Notes under the pieces: model-generated
What the model saw: the letters and a program-made list of their open reading frames with translations, nothing else
What the model was told of the DNA's origin: nothing
Databases searched by the model: none
NCBI RefSeq assembly: GCF_019448235.1
Contig: NZ_CP080409.1
Coordinates: 434,001-498,000, forward strand
From: Nocardioides panacisoli
GTDB lineage: Bacteria; Actinomycetota; Actinomycetes; Propionibacteriales; Nocardioidaceae
Length of the DNA: 64,000 nucleotides
Direction: 5' to 3'
Program-made: the position numbers and the translations under genes
Shown here: positions 8,061 through 15,703 of the stretch, piece after piece
How positions within the stretch are numbered: position 1 is the first letter of the stretch
Layout: every line of letters begins with the position of its first letter

Positions 8061-9512
8061 GTGGTCAGGGTGGACGGCATGGACAACGCGACCGAGGCGT
8101 CGGTACGACCCACCACCGTGGTGCTCTTCGGCGCGACCGGCGACCTGGCCCGCCGCAAGCTCCTGCCCGGACTGCTCCACCTCTTCCAGAGCGGGCTGGT
8201 CCAGCGGCTCCAGGTCATCGGGGTCGCCAGCCACGACCTGGGCGACGAGGAGTTCGTCAAGCTCGCCCACGAGGCCGTGCACGAGTTCACCGGCGACGAC
8301 GGGGACACCGAGGCGTGGCCGGAGTTCGCGCGCCGGCTCCACGGATCCCGTGCCGGCGCCGAGGGCCTGCGCGAGGTGGTCGACCGGGTCGAGGCCGACT
8401 GCGGCGACGACGTCGTGCGCCTGCACTACCTGAGCGTGCCGCCGCGTGCGGCGATGGCGGTCGTGTCCACGATCGAGGAGGCCGGCCTGGTGCCGGGCAG
8501 TCGGATCGTGATGGAGAAGCCGTTCGGGGTCGACGTCTCCTCGGCGCGGGAGCTCAACCGAGAGCTGCACCAGACCTTCGACGAGACCCAGATCTTCCGC
8601 ATCGACCACTTCCTGGGCAAGGAGGCGGCCCAGAACATCTTGGCGTTCCGGTTCGCCAACGGCCTCTTCGAACCGATCTGGCACCGCAACCACATCGACC
8701 ACATCCAGATCGACGTCCCGGAGACCCTGGGGGTCGAGGACCGGGTCGGGTTCTACGAGCACACCGGCGCCTACAAGGACATGGTGGTGACCCACCTGGC
8801 GCAGGTGCTGGCGTTCACCGCGATGGAGCCGCCGACCTCGCTCACGCCGCGCGCCATCCAGACCGAGAAGGCGAAGGTCTTCCACTCGATGCAGCCGGTC
8901 GACCCCGGCGACGTCGTACGGGGCCAGTACGTCGGCTACCGCGACCACGAGGGGGTCGAGGCGGGCTCCGACACCGAGACCTTCATCGCGATGAAGTGCT
9001 TCATCGACAACTGGCGGTGGGCCGGGGTGCCGTTCTACCTGCGCACGGGCAAGCGGCTGGCCGAGGGGACGCGGATCATCTCCATCGCGTTCAAGGAGCC
9101 GCCGAAGTCGATGTTCCCCGCCGATTCCGGGCTGGGGGAGAAGGGGCCGGACCACCTCACGTTCGACCTGGCCGACTCCTCGAAGATGTCGCTGTCCTTC
9201 TACGGCAAGCGGCCCGGCCCGGGGATGGTGCTGGACAAGCTCTCGATGCAGTTCGCGATGGCCGAGACCGGCTGGGCCGGCTCGGTCCTGGAGGCCTACG
9301 AGCGGCTGATCTACGACGCGATCCGTGGCGACCAGACGCTGTTCACCTCCGCGGAGGGGATCGAGCGGCTCTGGGAGGTGTCCACGCCGCTGCTGGAGGA
9401 CCCCACCCCCGTCCTGCCCTACGAGCGCGGCAGCTGGGGCCCCGACGCGATCCACGACCTGATCGCGCCGCACACCTGGCGCCTGCCCTTCGAGCGCACC
9501 TGGCGGGAGTGA
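8061..9512 (+). CDS. zwf: Glucose-6-phosphate 1-dehydrogenase
   Basis: 483 aa. It oxidises glucose-6-phosphate to 6-phosphogluconolactone, making NADPH for the oxidative pentose-phosphate route. The nucleotide-binding motif GATGDLARRKLLPGL is near the N terminus and the catalytic signature RIDHFLGKEAAQN is intact. The GTG at 8061 is chosen because GGAGG sits 4 bp upstream; ATG 8079 is an alternative. It stands apart from the usual tkt-tal-zwf-opcA cluster, so it may be a second copy. No frameshift or missing motif is seen. Confidence 0.9.
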   Translation: MVRVDGMDNATEASVRPTTVVLFGATGDLARRKLLPGLLHLFQSGLVQRLQVIGVASHDLGDEEFVKLAHEAVHEFTGDDGDTEAWPEFARRLHGSRAGAEGLREVVDRVEADCGDDVVRLHYLSVPPRAAMAVVSTIEEAGLVPGSRIVMEKPFGVDVSSARELNRELHQTFDETQIFRIDHFLGKEAAQNILAFRFANGLFEPIWHRNHIDHIQIDVPETLGVEDRVGFYEHTGAYKDMVVTHLAQVLAFTAMEPPTSLTPRAIQTEKAKVFHSMQPVDPGDVVRGQYVGYRDHEGVEAGSDTETFIAMKCFIDNWRWAGVPFYLRTGKRLAEGTRIISIAFKEPPKSMFPADSGLGEKGPDHLTFDLADSSKMSLSFYGKRPGPGMVLDKLSMQFAMAETGWAGSVLEAYERLIYDAIRGDQTLFTSAEGIERLWEVSTPLLEDPTPVLPYERGSWGPDAIHDLIAPHTWRLPFERTWRE

Positions 9513-9609
9513 CGGGCCCCGCGCCGTCGCTGCGTCGGGGCGGCGTCGCCGGCCTCCTGTGGCGATGATCTCAGGTGCGGTCGGCTCCCGGACGGGGCAG
9601 ACTGGGCCC

Positions 9610-10164
9610 ATGGAGTTCCGCGACGCCGCCACCCTCGACGCCCACCTGCCCCACCTCCGGGAAGCGCCCGCCGAGGTCGGCACCCTGGACATGGTCGTAC
9701 GCCGTCCGGCGGTCGACGAGCGGGAGGTGCTCACCGAGGCCACGCTGAGCCAGGACGGTGGCCTGGACGGCGACAACTGGCTGGACCGGTCCACCTCGCG
9801 CGCCATCGAGTCCGGCCGCCACCTGGACGCCCAGATCAACGTCATGAGTGCGCGGATGGCCTCCTTCCTCGCCTTCGACGACGTCGACCGGTGGGCGCTG
9901 GCCGGCGACCAGCTCTTCCTCGACCTCGACCTCTCCCACGAGAACCTGCCGACCGGCACGCGCATCGCGATCGGCGAGGACGCCGTCATCGAGGTGACCA
10001 AGAAGCCGCACAACGGCTGCGCCAAGTTCCGTGCCCGCTACGGCCAGGACGCGCTCGACTTCGTCAACTCCGAGACCGGCCAGGCGATGCGGTTGCGCGG
10101 CTTCAATGCCCGCGTGGTCTCCGACGGCACGGTGCGCCCCGGCGACAAGGTCACGCGCCTCTAG
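9610..10164 (+). CDS. MOSC-domain protein
   Basis: 184 aa. The sequence covers a MOSC fold: GGLDGDNW near residue 55, then HNGCAKFRARYG around residue 136, where the cysteine is the conserved MOSC cysteine, and a C-terminal RLRGFNARVVSDGTVRPGD typical of the family. MOSC domains handle sulfur for the molybdenum cofactor or act on reducible N-hydroxylated substrates. This is a stand-alone domain and its substrate is unknown. The ATG at 9610 fits the domain boundary better than upstream in-frame codons. Confidence 0.8.
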   Translation: MEFRDAATLDAHLPHLREAPAEVGTLDMVVRRPAVDEREVLTEATLSQDGGLDGDNWLDRSTSRAIESGRHLDAQINVMSARMASFLAFDDVDRWALAGDQLFLDLDLSHENLPTGTRIAIGEDAVIEVTKKPHNGCAKFRARYGQDALDFVNSETGQAMRLRGFNARVVSDGTVRPGDKVTRL

Positions 10165-10252
10165 GCCGACGCTCCTGGGCGGCGGTCCCGACTGCGTCGA
10201 GCTGAGTAGGCGCACTCATGCGCTCCCGAAGGTGACGCCGCAGGGTGGTGCC

Positions 10253-10792
10253 ATGCAGGGCATCGTTATCCGCCTGGGCGGACTGGGAGTCGTCACAGTG
10301 GTGGTGCCGCTGGTCGCTGCTGCTGCGGTCGGCGCCGATCGACGGGTCGCTGTCGTGTCCGTGTCACTGGCGGCAGCAGCGATGACGGCCACGGCGTGGG
10401 CTGCGCTGGACGGCCACCGACGCGTCTTCGGATGGTGGGCGCCTGCCGTGTGGACCGGGCTGACCATCGCTTTCGTGGCCGGGACCTCATTGGTCGCAGC
10501 GGCGCTGGGATGGGCCGAGAGCGTGGCGGCCGCGATGAGCGTTCTCGTCTGGGTGGGATGGATGCCTGCGTCGTTGACGCTCGGCGCCTGGGCGATCGGA
10601 TTCGCCGGAGGACGCCCGCAGCGTGGCCGGTGGCCCGCCGGCCTCGCCGATGACGCCCCTGTCAGGGCTCGACGGCGAGCAGGCGGTCGCACTCGTCGAT
10701 CAGGCGCTGGCGCAGGGGAGCGGCGCGGTCGGCGAAGTGGCGCTGGAGGTCGGCGTACTCCCGCTTGCCCTCGGGTGTCTCGATCCGGATGA
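10253..10792 (+). CDS. Small membrane protein, hypothetical; C-terminus probably altered
   Basis: About 179 aa from ATG 10253. Four hydrophobic segments are visible (about residues 3-25, 33-52, 62-85 and 92-115), ending near AIGFAGGRPQ. From about residue 141 onward the frame runs antisense through the duplicated 265-bp segment at 10675-10939, giving a low-complexity Arg/Gly tail (RARRRAGGRTRRSG) unlike the rest. The real product may end sooner or use a tail created by the opposing gene. No function is recognised. Confidence 0.4.
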   Translation: MQGIVIRLGGLGVVTVVVPLVAAAAVGADRRVAVVSVSLAAAAMTATAWAALDGHRRVFGWWAPAVWTGLTIAFVAGTSLVAAALGWAESVAAAMSVLVWVGWMPASLTLGAWAIGFAGGRPQRGRWPAGLADDAPVRARRRAGGRTRRSGAGAGERRGRRSGAGGRRTPACPRVSRSG

Positions 10793-10946
10793 GCTCGAAG
10801 CCGAGGTCGGTGAGGTCGTACGGCGCGGCACGCATGTCCACCACGCGGATGTCCCGCGCGAGCTCGAAGCAGTCCGCGACGAGGTCCGAGCAGACCATCG
10901 GCGAGAGCCGGAAGGCGTGCTTGTAGAGGTCCATCCCGGTGCGCAA
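10662..10946 (-). pseudogene. Detached 3' fragment of the neighbouring hypothetical gene
   Basis: It encodes about 94 residues (MDLYKHAFRLSPMVCSDLV to DRLLAVEP) that repeat the C-terminal part of the protein at 11261-12169 almost exactly. It has no upstream half. The ending DRLLAVEP is probably the original C terminus, while the full-length gene now ends in a different tail. It is best read as a leftover of a duplication or insertion event, not as a working gene. Confidence 0.65.
10675..10939. repeat. 265-bp direct repeat, copy 1
   Basis: It matches 11298-11562 without gaps (constant offset 623) and with about six mismatches, near 98% identity. The repeats flank the small ORF at 10960-11289. 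Confidence 0.93.
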
Positions 10947-10959
10947 ACTGCAGGCATCG

Positions 10960-11289
10960 TCAGTAGATCTGAAGTTGCGCCGGATCGGGCAGTTCGGCTG
11001 CCATCTGGTCGGAGTTGCTGACGTACTCGATCCCGCCGAGTTGATCGCCCATTGCGAATAAGAAGAGGCCGTCGTCTGTACCCACTACGTTGGCGTCGAC
11101 CAGCACGGTCATGCCCACGCCTGAGAACACAGCGAAGTCGATGCTAGGGCAGCCGCACCCGCACACCCCGACTACTCGTGCAGCCTGCCGCTGTTCGCGC
11201 ATGGCGCCGGCGCCCTCGAACTCCCCAGCGAGAAGCGCGTCGAGCACAGCACGTTCGCGATCAGTGAGGGGGCGGTCCATGAGGTTCAC
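10960..11289 (-). CDS. Small Cys-rich hypothetical protein between direct repeats
   Basis: 109 aa. It starts TDRERAVLDALLAGEFEGA, has a striking CGCGCPSIDF motif around residues 43-52, and ends in acidic/hydrophobic sequence (ELPDPAQLQIY). No signal peptide or membrane segment. The CGCGC run suggests a metal site or disulfides, but no function is known to me. It lies exactly in the 358-bp spacer between the 265-bp repeats, and its 5' end overlaps the end of the larger gene on the same strand. Probably acquired with the duplication. Confidence 0.6.
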   Translation of the reverse strand: MNLMDRPLTDRERAVLDALLAGEFEGAGAMREQRQAARVVGVCGCGCPSIDFAVFSGVGMTVLVDANVVGTDDGLFLFAMGDQLGGIEYVSNSDQMAAELPDPAQLQIY

Positions 11290-12169
11290 TCTGGCATGCG
11301 AGCAGGCGGTCGCACTCGTCGATCAGGCGTTGGCGCAGGGGAGCGGCGCGGTCGGCGAAGTGGCGCTGGAGGTCGGCGTACTCCCGCTTGCCCTCGGGCG
11401 TCTCGATCCGGATGGGCTCGAAGCCGAGGTCGGTGAGGTCGTACGGCGCGGCACGCATGTCCATCACGCGGATGTCCCACGCGAGCTCGAAGCAGTCCGC
11501 GACCAGGTCCGAGCAGACCATCGGCGAGAGCCGGAAGGCGTGCTTGTAGAGGTCCATCCCGGCGTGCAGGCAGCCCGGTTGCTCGAAGGCGGCCTTGTCG
11601 TCGCGACCCGGCGAGAGCGTGTTCAGGCCGCGCGCGGACTCGGTGAAGAAACGGAAGGCGTCGAAGTGCGAGCAGGTGATGCGGTGGGACTCCACCACCT
11701 CGTCGGTGCCCTCCGGCCCGAGGCGCAGCGGCCAGTCGGCATGGCGCGTCTCGTCCTCGCCGAGCCGGTGCACCATCGCCCATTCGTGCAGCCCGAAGCA
11801 CCCCAGGTGTGGTGCCCGACCAGCGGTGGCGGCCAGCAGTCGGCGCAGCGCCTCCAACAACGGACGCTGGGTGGCGATGTACGCCGCACCGACCGTCGCG
11901 TGATCGTCGACGACCTCGTAGCCCTTGAGGTCGGCGTACGCCGTCGCGTCCGCGAGCGCGACGCCGAAGCCCGGGTGCCACCGACGCAACTGCGCCGGGC
12001 GGTGGGAGTAGTAGGTGAACAGGAAGTCGAAGACCGGATGCTTCACCTTCGCCCGGCGCCGCGCGAGGTGGGGAGCGACGTAGGCGTCGATCCGCTCCGC
12101 GTGCGCAGCCGCACGGGCCCGCCAGTCCTGGACGGGCAGCACCGGAGCCTGCTGCACATTCACGGCCAC
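11261..12169 (-). CDS. Conserved actinobacterial hypothetical protein (family sometimes labelled 3-methyladenine DNA glycosylase)
   Basis: 302 aa, soluble, rich in His/Trp/Arg (HPVFDFLFTYYSHRPAQLRRWHPG near the N terminus; HLGCFGLHEWAMVH and RITCSHFDAFRFFT in the middle). I recall proteins of this type carrying a 3-methyladenine glycosylase label in actinobacterial genomes, but no helix-hairpin-helix or glycosylase motif is visible here, so I do not adopt that function. The C-terminal tail CQSEPHGPPPH follows the duplicated segment and differs from the presumed native end preserved in the fragment at 10662. Confidence 0.6.
   Translation of the reverse strand: MAVNVQQAPVLPVQDWRARAAAHAERIDAYVAPHLARRRAKVKHPVFDFLFTYYSHRPAQLRRWHPGFGVALADATAYADLKGYEVVDDHATVGAAYIATQRPLLEALRRLLAATAGRAPHLGCFGLHEWAMVHRLGEDETRHADWPLRLGPEGTDEVVESHRITCSHFDAFRFFTESARGLNTLSPGRDDKAAFEQPGCLHAGMDLYKHAFRLSPMVCSDLVADCFELAWDIRVMDMRAAPYDLTDLGFEPIRIETPEGKREYADLQRHFADRAAPLRQRLIDECDRLLACQSEPHGPPPH
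11298..11562. repeat. 265-bp direct repeat, copy 2
   Basis: This copy lies inside the intact gene at 11261-12169 and encodes its C-terminal region. It is the partner of 10675-10939. Confidence 0.93.
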
Positions 12170-12195
12170 CCAGCGTAGGTCGATAGGCTCACCGG

Positions 12196-13023
12196 GTGCG
12201 CATCGCGAGATTCACCACCGACTCCCGGACCGACGACGAGGGTCCCGCCTACGGCGTCGTCAGCGGCGAGCTGGACGAGTTCGGACAGCTCCCCGACGAC
12301 GCGGTCATCGTCACCCTCGCCGGCGACCCGCTCTACATGGGCATCAAGCTGCTCGAGGAGGAGCACAAGGCCTCCGACGTGCGGTTCCTCGCCCCGGTAC
12401 TGCCGCGCAGCAAGGTGGTGGGGATCGGCAAGAACTACGCCGCCCATGCCGCCGAGATGGGCGGCGAGGCGCCGGCAGAGCCCCTGATGTTCCTCAAGCC
12501 CAACACCAGCGTCGTCGGGCCGGACGACCCGATCTTCTACCCGCGGCAGTCGGAGAACGTGCAGTACGAGGGCGAGCTGGCCGTCGTCATCGGCCGCATC
12601 TGCCGCGACGTGCCCGTGGAGAAGGCCACCGACGTCATCTACGGCTACACCATCGCCAACGACGTGACGGCCCGTGACCTGCAGCGCTCCGACGTCCAGT
12701 TCACCCGGGCCAAGGGCTTCGACTCCTTCTGTCCGCTCGGCCCGTGGATCGAGACCGACCTGGACCCGGCGGCGTTCGCCGAGGGCAAGCGGGTGCAGAC
12801 CTTCCTCAACGGCGACGTCGTGCAGGACGGCACCACCGCCGACATGATCCACGACATCCCCAGCCTGGTCGCCCACGTCTCCAGCGTGATGACGCTGCTG
12901 CCCGGTGACGTCATCCTCACCGGCACGCCCGAGGGCGTCGGGCCGATGCAGGTCGACGACGAGGTCGAGGTCGCCATCGAGGGCCTCGGCGCACTGACCA
13001 ACACCGTGAAGGAACGCCGATGA
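12196..13023 (+). CDS. Fumarylacetoacetate hydrolase family protein
   Basis: 275 aa with a GTG start. The FAH core is clear: VVGIGKNYAAHAAEM, then YEGELAVVIGR with the metal-binding Glu residues, GYTIANDVTARDLQ, KGFDSFCPLGPW, and a C-terminal GDVILTGTPEGVGPMQ. These enzymes hydrolyse or decarboxylate C-C bonds in acylpyruvate-type compounds (for example acylpyruvase or oxaloacetate decarboxylase activity); the exact substrate is not readable. Its stop overlaps the gltX start in ATGA. The same FAH-gltX pairing is known in mycobacteria, supporting an old operon. Confidence 0.88.
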   Translation: MRIARFTTDSRTDDEGPAYGVVSGELDEFGQLPDDAVIVTLAGDPLYMGIKLLEEEHKASDVRFLAPVLPRSKVVGIGKNYAAHAAEMGGEAPAEPLMFLKPNTSVVGPDDPIFYPRQSENVQYEGELAVVIGRICRDVPVEKATDVIYGYTIANDVTARDLQRSDVQFTRAKGFDSFCPLGPWIETDLDPAAFAEGKRVQTFLNGDVVQDGTTADMIHDIPSLVAHVSSVMTLLPGDVILTGTPEGVGPMQVDDEVEVAIEGLGALTNTVKERR

Positions 13024-14498
13024 ACTCCGCAGGCACCAGCAACGTGCGCGTCCGCATGGCTCCCAGTCCGACGGGGTCGCCCCACGTCGGCCTGGTCCGC
13101 ACCGCCCTGTACAACTGGGCCTTCGCCCGGCACCACGGCGGCACGTTCGTGTTCCGCATCGAGGACACCGACGCCTCGCGCAACACCGAGGAGTCCTACA
13201 ACGCGCTGCTGGAGCTGATGCGCTGGCTCGGCCTGGACTGGGACGAGGGCCCCGAGGTCGGCGGCCCGCACGCGCCGTACCTGCAGAGCGAGCGCTCCGA
13301 CCTCTACGCCGATGCGCTGGCGCGGTTGCGCGAGTCCGCCCACACCTACGACTGCTTCTGCCGGACCGAGGAGGTCGACGCGCGGCGCAAGGCGTCCGGC
13401 TCCAAGATCATGGGCTACGACGGCCACTGCCGCGACCTGACCGACGAGCAGCGCGCCGCGTTCGAGGCGGAGGGGCGCCGCAGCGTCGTCCGCTTCCGCA
13501 TGCCCGAGGGCACCATCAGCTGGCAGGACCTCGTGCGCGGCGAGGTCTCCTTCGACACCGCCCACGTGCCGGACTTCGCGCTGTGCCGCGCCAACGGCGA
13601 CCCGCTCTACACGCTGGTCAACCCCGTCGACGACGCGCTGATGGAGATCACCCACGTGCTGCGAGGCGAGGACCTGCTCTCCTCGACCCCGCGCCAGATC
13701 GCGTTGTACGACGCCCTGATCGAGCTCGGCATCGCCCGAGCCACCCCGCAGTTCGGCCACCTGCCCTACGTCATGGGCGAGGGCAACAAGAAGCTCTCCA
13801 AGCGTGACCCGGAGGCGCATGCACTGGCCTACCGCGACGAGGGCTACCTGCCCGAGGGACTGCTGAACTACCTGGCGCTGCTCGGTTGGGCCATCGCCGC
13901 CGACCGTGACGTCTTCACCCTCGAGGAGATGGTGGCGGCCTTCGAGATCGGCGACGTCAACCCCAACCCGGCGCGATTCGACAAGAAGAAGATGGACGCC
14001 ATCAACGGCTCGCACATGCGGCAGCTGTCGGTGGAGGAGATCACTCGTCGGGCGATCCCGTTCCTCCAGGCCGACGGTGTGCTCGGGGATCCGGTGCACG
14101 ACGCCGACGCGCAGCTGCTCGAGCAGGCGATGCCCATCGTGGCCGAACGGATCAACAAGCTCTCCGAGGCCTCCGCGATGCTCGGTTTCCTCTTCGTCGA
14201 GGAGACCGAGTTCACCGTCGACGCGGCGGACGCCGACAAGATGCTCGACGAGGCAGGTCGCGAGGTCGTGCAGGCCTCGGTCGACGCACTGCAGGACCTG
14301 CCGCACTGGTCGACCGAGGACATCCAGGGAGCACTGCAACAGGCCCTGGTCGAGGGCATGGGACTCAAGCCCCGCAAGGCCTTCGGTCCGGTCCGGGTCG
14401 CGGTCACGGGCAAGCGGGTGAGCCCCCCGCTGTTCGAGTCCATGGAGCTGCTCGGCCGCAACCGGAGCCTCGAACGGCTGGAACGTGCCCTCGTCTGA
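13020..14498 (+). CDS. gltX: Glutamyl-tRNA synthetase
   Basis: 492 aa class-I aminoacyl-tRNA synthetase that charges tRNA-Glu (and, in bacteria with GatCAB, often tRNA-Gln). The ATP-binding HIGH-like motif is in APSPTGSPHVGLVRTALYNW near residue 20, and the KMSKS-like loop is in KLSKRDPEA. Translation is probably coupled to the FAH gene through the 4-bp overlap. Both tRNA-Gln and tRNA-Glu genes lie within about 1.2 kb downstream. Confidence 0.95.
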   Translation: MNSAGTSNVRVRMAPSPTGSPHVGLVRTALYNWAFARHHGGTFVFRIEDTDASRNTEESYNALLELMRWLGLDWDEGPEVGGPHAPYLQSERSDLYADALARLRESAHTYDCFCRTEEVDARRKASGSKIMGYDGHCRDLTDEQRAAFEAEGRRSVVRFRMPEGTISWQDLVRGEVSFDTAHVPDFALCRANGDPLYTLVNPVDDALMEITHVLRGEDLLSSTPRQIALYDALIELGIARATPQFGHLPYVMGEGNKKLSKRDPEAHALAYRDEGYLPEGLLNYLALLGWAIAADRDVFTLEEMVAAFEIGDVNPNPARFDKKKMDAINGSHMRQLSVEEITRRAIPFLQADGVLGDPVHDADAQLLEQAMPIVAERINKLSEASAMLGFLFVEETEFTVDAADADKMLDEAGREVVQASVDALQDLPHWSTEDIQGALQQALVEGMGLKPRKAFGPVRVAVTGKRVSPPLFESMELLGRNRSLERLERALV

Positions 14499-15408
14499 GT
14501 CCTTGGGGTTCCACCAGCTGCACCGCCTCGGCCGCACGAACCTGCTGTGGGTGCTGCTCGGCGTACTCGTGCTCGGCTCGCTGGTGGCAGTGGGCGCACA
14601 GTTGGTCCTGCTGCCGGTGTTCGTCATCGCCTCGGCGCTCGGGGTGTCGATCGAGACCGATCCGGTCTCGCCGGCCGGCCTGGCCTGGGTGAACCTGGTC
14701 TGGGCGGTGGCGATCCCGTTCGCGTTCCTCATCGCGCGCGTGGTGCACCGAATCCCGCGGGGCTGGGTCACCTCGGTCGCGGGACGGGTGCGCTGGCGCT
14801 GGTTCGTCACCTGTCTCGGCCTGGCTGCCGCGGCGCTGACCGTGACGGTCGTGGTGGCGGCGTACCTCCCGCGGCAGGAGACGGCGCCGGTCGGTGGCAC
14901 CCTCAACGACGTCACCTCGGAGACGGCGGCGTTCATGGTCGTCGTCGTGCTGCTGACGCCGTTGCAGGCAGCGGGGGAGGAGTACGTCTTCCGTGGCTAC
15001 CTCACGCAGGCGTTCGGCGGCCTGGTCGCCGGCCGGCTCGGAATCCTCCTGGCCGTGGTGGTGCCGGCGGTCGTGTTCGCGCTCGCCCACGGTGCCCAGG
15101 ATCCGCCCGTCTTCGTCGATCGACTGGCCTTCGGGCTGGTCGCCGGGGTCCTGGTCATCGTGACCGGTGGTCTCGAGGCGGCGGTGGCCATGCACGTGCT
15201 GAACAACTGGCTGGCCTTCGCGCTGGCGTTGGCGTTCGGCGACATGAACTCGGCGCTGCACCCCACGTCCTCGGGCTGGGCGACGTTGCCGACGACGCTG
15301 GTCCAGTCCCTCACGTTCGTCGCGCTGACCGTGTGGGTGGCGCGTCGTCGCGGCCTCGGGACCCGCACGGGAGAGCCCGTTTTGGAGCCGCCGAACGGGC
15401 GCGTGTAG
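14485..15408 (+). CDS. CPBP-family intramembrane metalloprotease
   Basis: 307 aa with about eight hydrophobic segments. The CPBP (Abi/Rce1-like) signature EEYVFRG gives the catalytic EExxxR near residue 155, followed by FALAHG with a conserved His and AMHVLNN with the last conserved His-Asn region. Such proteases cut or process membrane-associated substrates; the target is unknown. The GTG start lies inside the last codons of gltX (14-bp overlap), so it is probably the third gene of the FAH-gltX operon. Confidence 0.85.
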   Translation: MPSSESLGFHQLHRLGRTNLLWVLLGVLVLGSLVAVGAQLVLLPVFVIASALGVSIETDPVSPAGLAWVNLVWAVAIPFAFLIARVVHRIPRGWVTSVAGRVRWRWFVTCLGLAAAALTVTVVVAAYLPRQETAPVGGTLNDVTSETAAFMVVVVLLTPLQAAGEEYVFRGYLTQAFGGLVAGRLGILLAVVVPAVVFALAHGAQDPPVFVDRLAFGLVAGVLVIVTGGLEAAVAMHVLNNWLAFALALAFGDMNSALHPTSSGWATLPTTLVQSLTFVALTVWVARRRGLGTRTGEPVLEPPNGRV

Positions 15409-15463
15409 GCTTCTTCGTCGTTGCCCCGGAGCAATCCGGAGCGACGAAACACCAGTGTTTCAG

Positions 15464-15535
15464 TGGGATATGGTGTAATTGGCAGCACGACTGGTTCTGG
15501 TCCAGTTAGTCTAGGTTCGAGTCCTAGTATCCCAG
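15464..15535 (+). tRNA. tRNA-Gln (CTG)
   Basis: A 72-nt cloverleaf can be drawn. Acceptor arms TGGGATA/TATCCCA, anticodon stem ACTGG/CCAGT around loop TTCTGGT with anticodon CTG, T arm CTAGG-TTCGAGT-CCTAG, and discriminator G. It reads Gln codon CAG. It sits 55 bp after the CPBP gene and about 95 bp before tRNA-Glu. Confidence 0.95.
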
Positions 15536-15630
15536 CGAGTTCTGGCGGGAGACCGTCGCTCGAGGGCCTCGATTTGGCCGCTCGGCGGCCACTCGCTAGA
15601 GTTCCGCAGGCTGGTCACCAGCCAGCGAGC

Positions 15631-15703
15631 GCCCCCGTTGTGTAGTGGCCTAGCACGCCGCCCTCTCAAGGCGGTAGCGCCGGTTCGAATCCGGTCGGGG
15701 GTA
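15631..15703 (+). tRNA. tRNA-Glu (CTC), island integration site
   Basis: Acceptor arms GCCCCCG/CGGGGGT (one G-U pair), anticodon stem CCGCC/GGCGG around loop CTCTCAA with anticodon CTC, T arm GCCGG-TTCGAAT-CCGGT, discriminator A. The gene is complete, but its 3' half from 15663 is an exact 42-bp duplicate of 40395-40436. The 5' half is therefore chromosomal and the 3' half was supplied by the island on integration, restoring a functional tRNA. Confidence 0.95.

Noticed and set aside
8010..10025. 671-codon minus-strand frame over zwf and the MOSC gene
   Set aside because: Antisense shadow of two recognised genes; no domain and highly biased composition.
11261..12169. Assignment of this gene as a 3-methyladenine DNA glycosylase
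   Set aside because: No glycosylase motif is visible; the label is only remembered from annotations of similar proteins.
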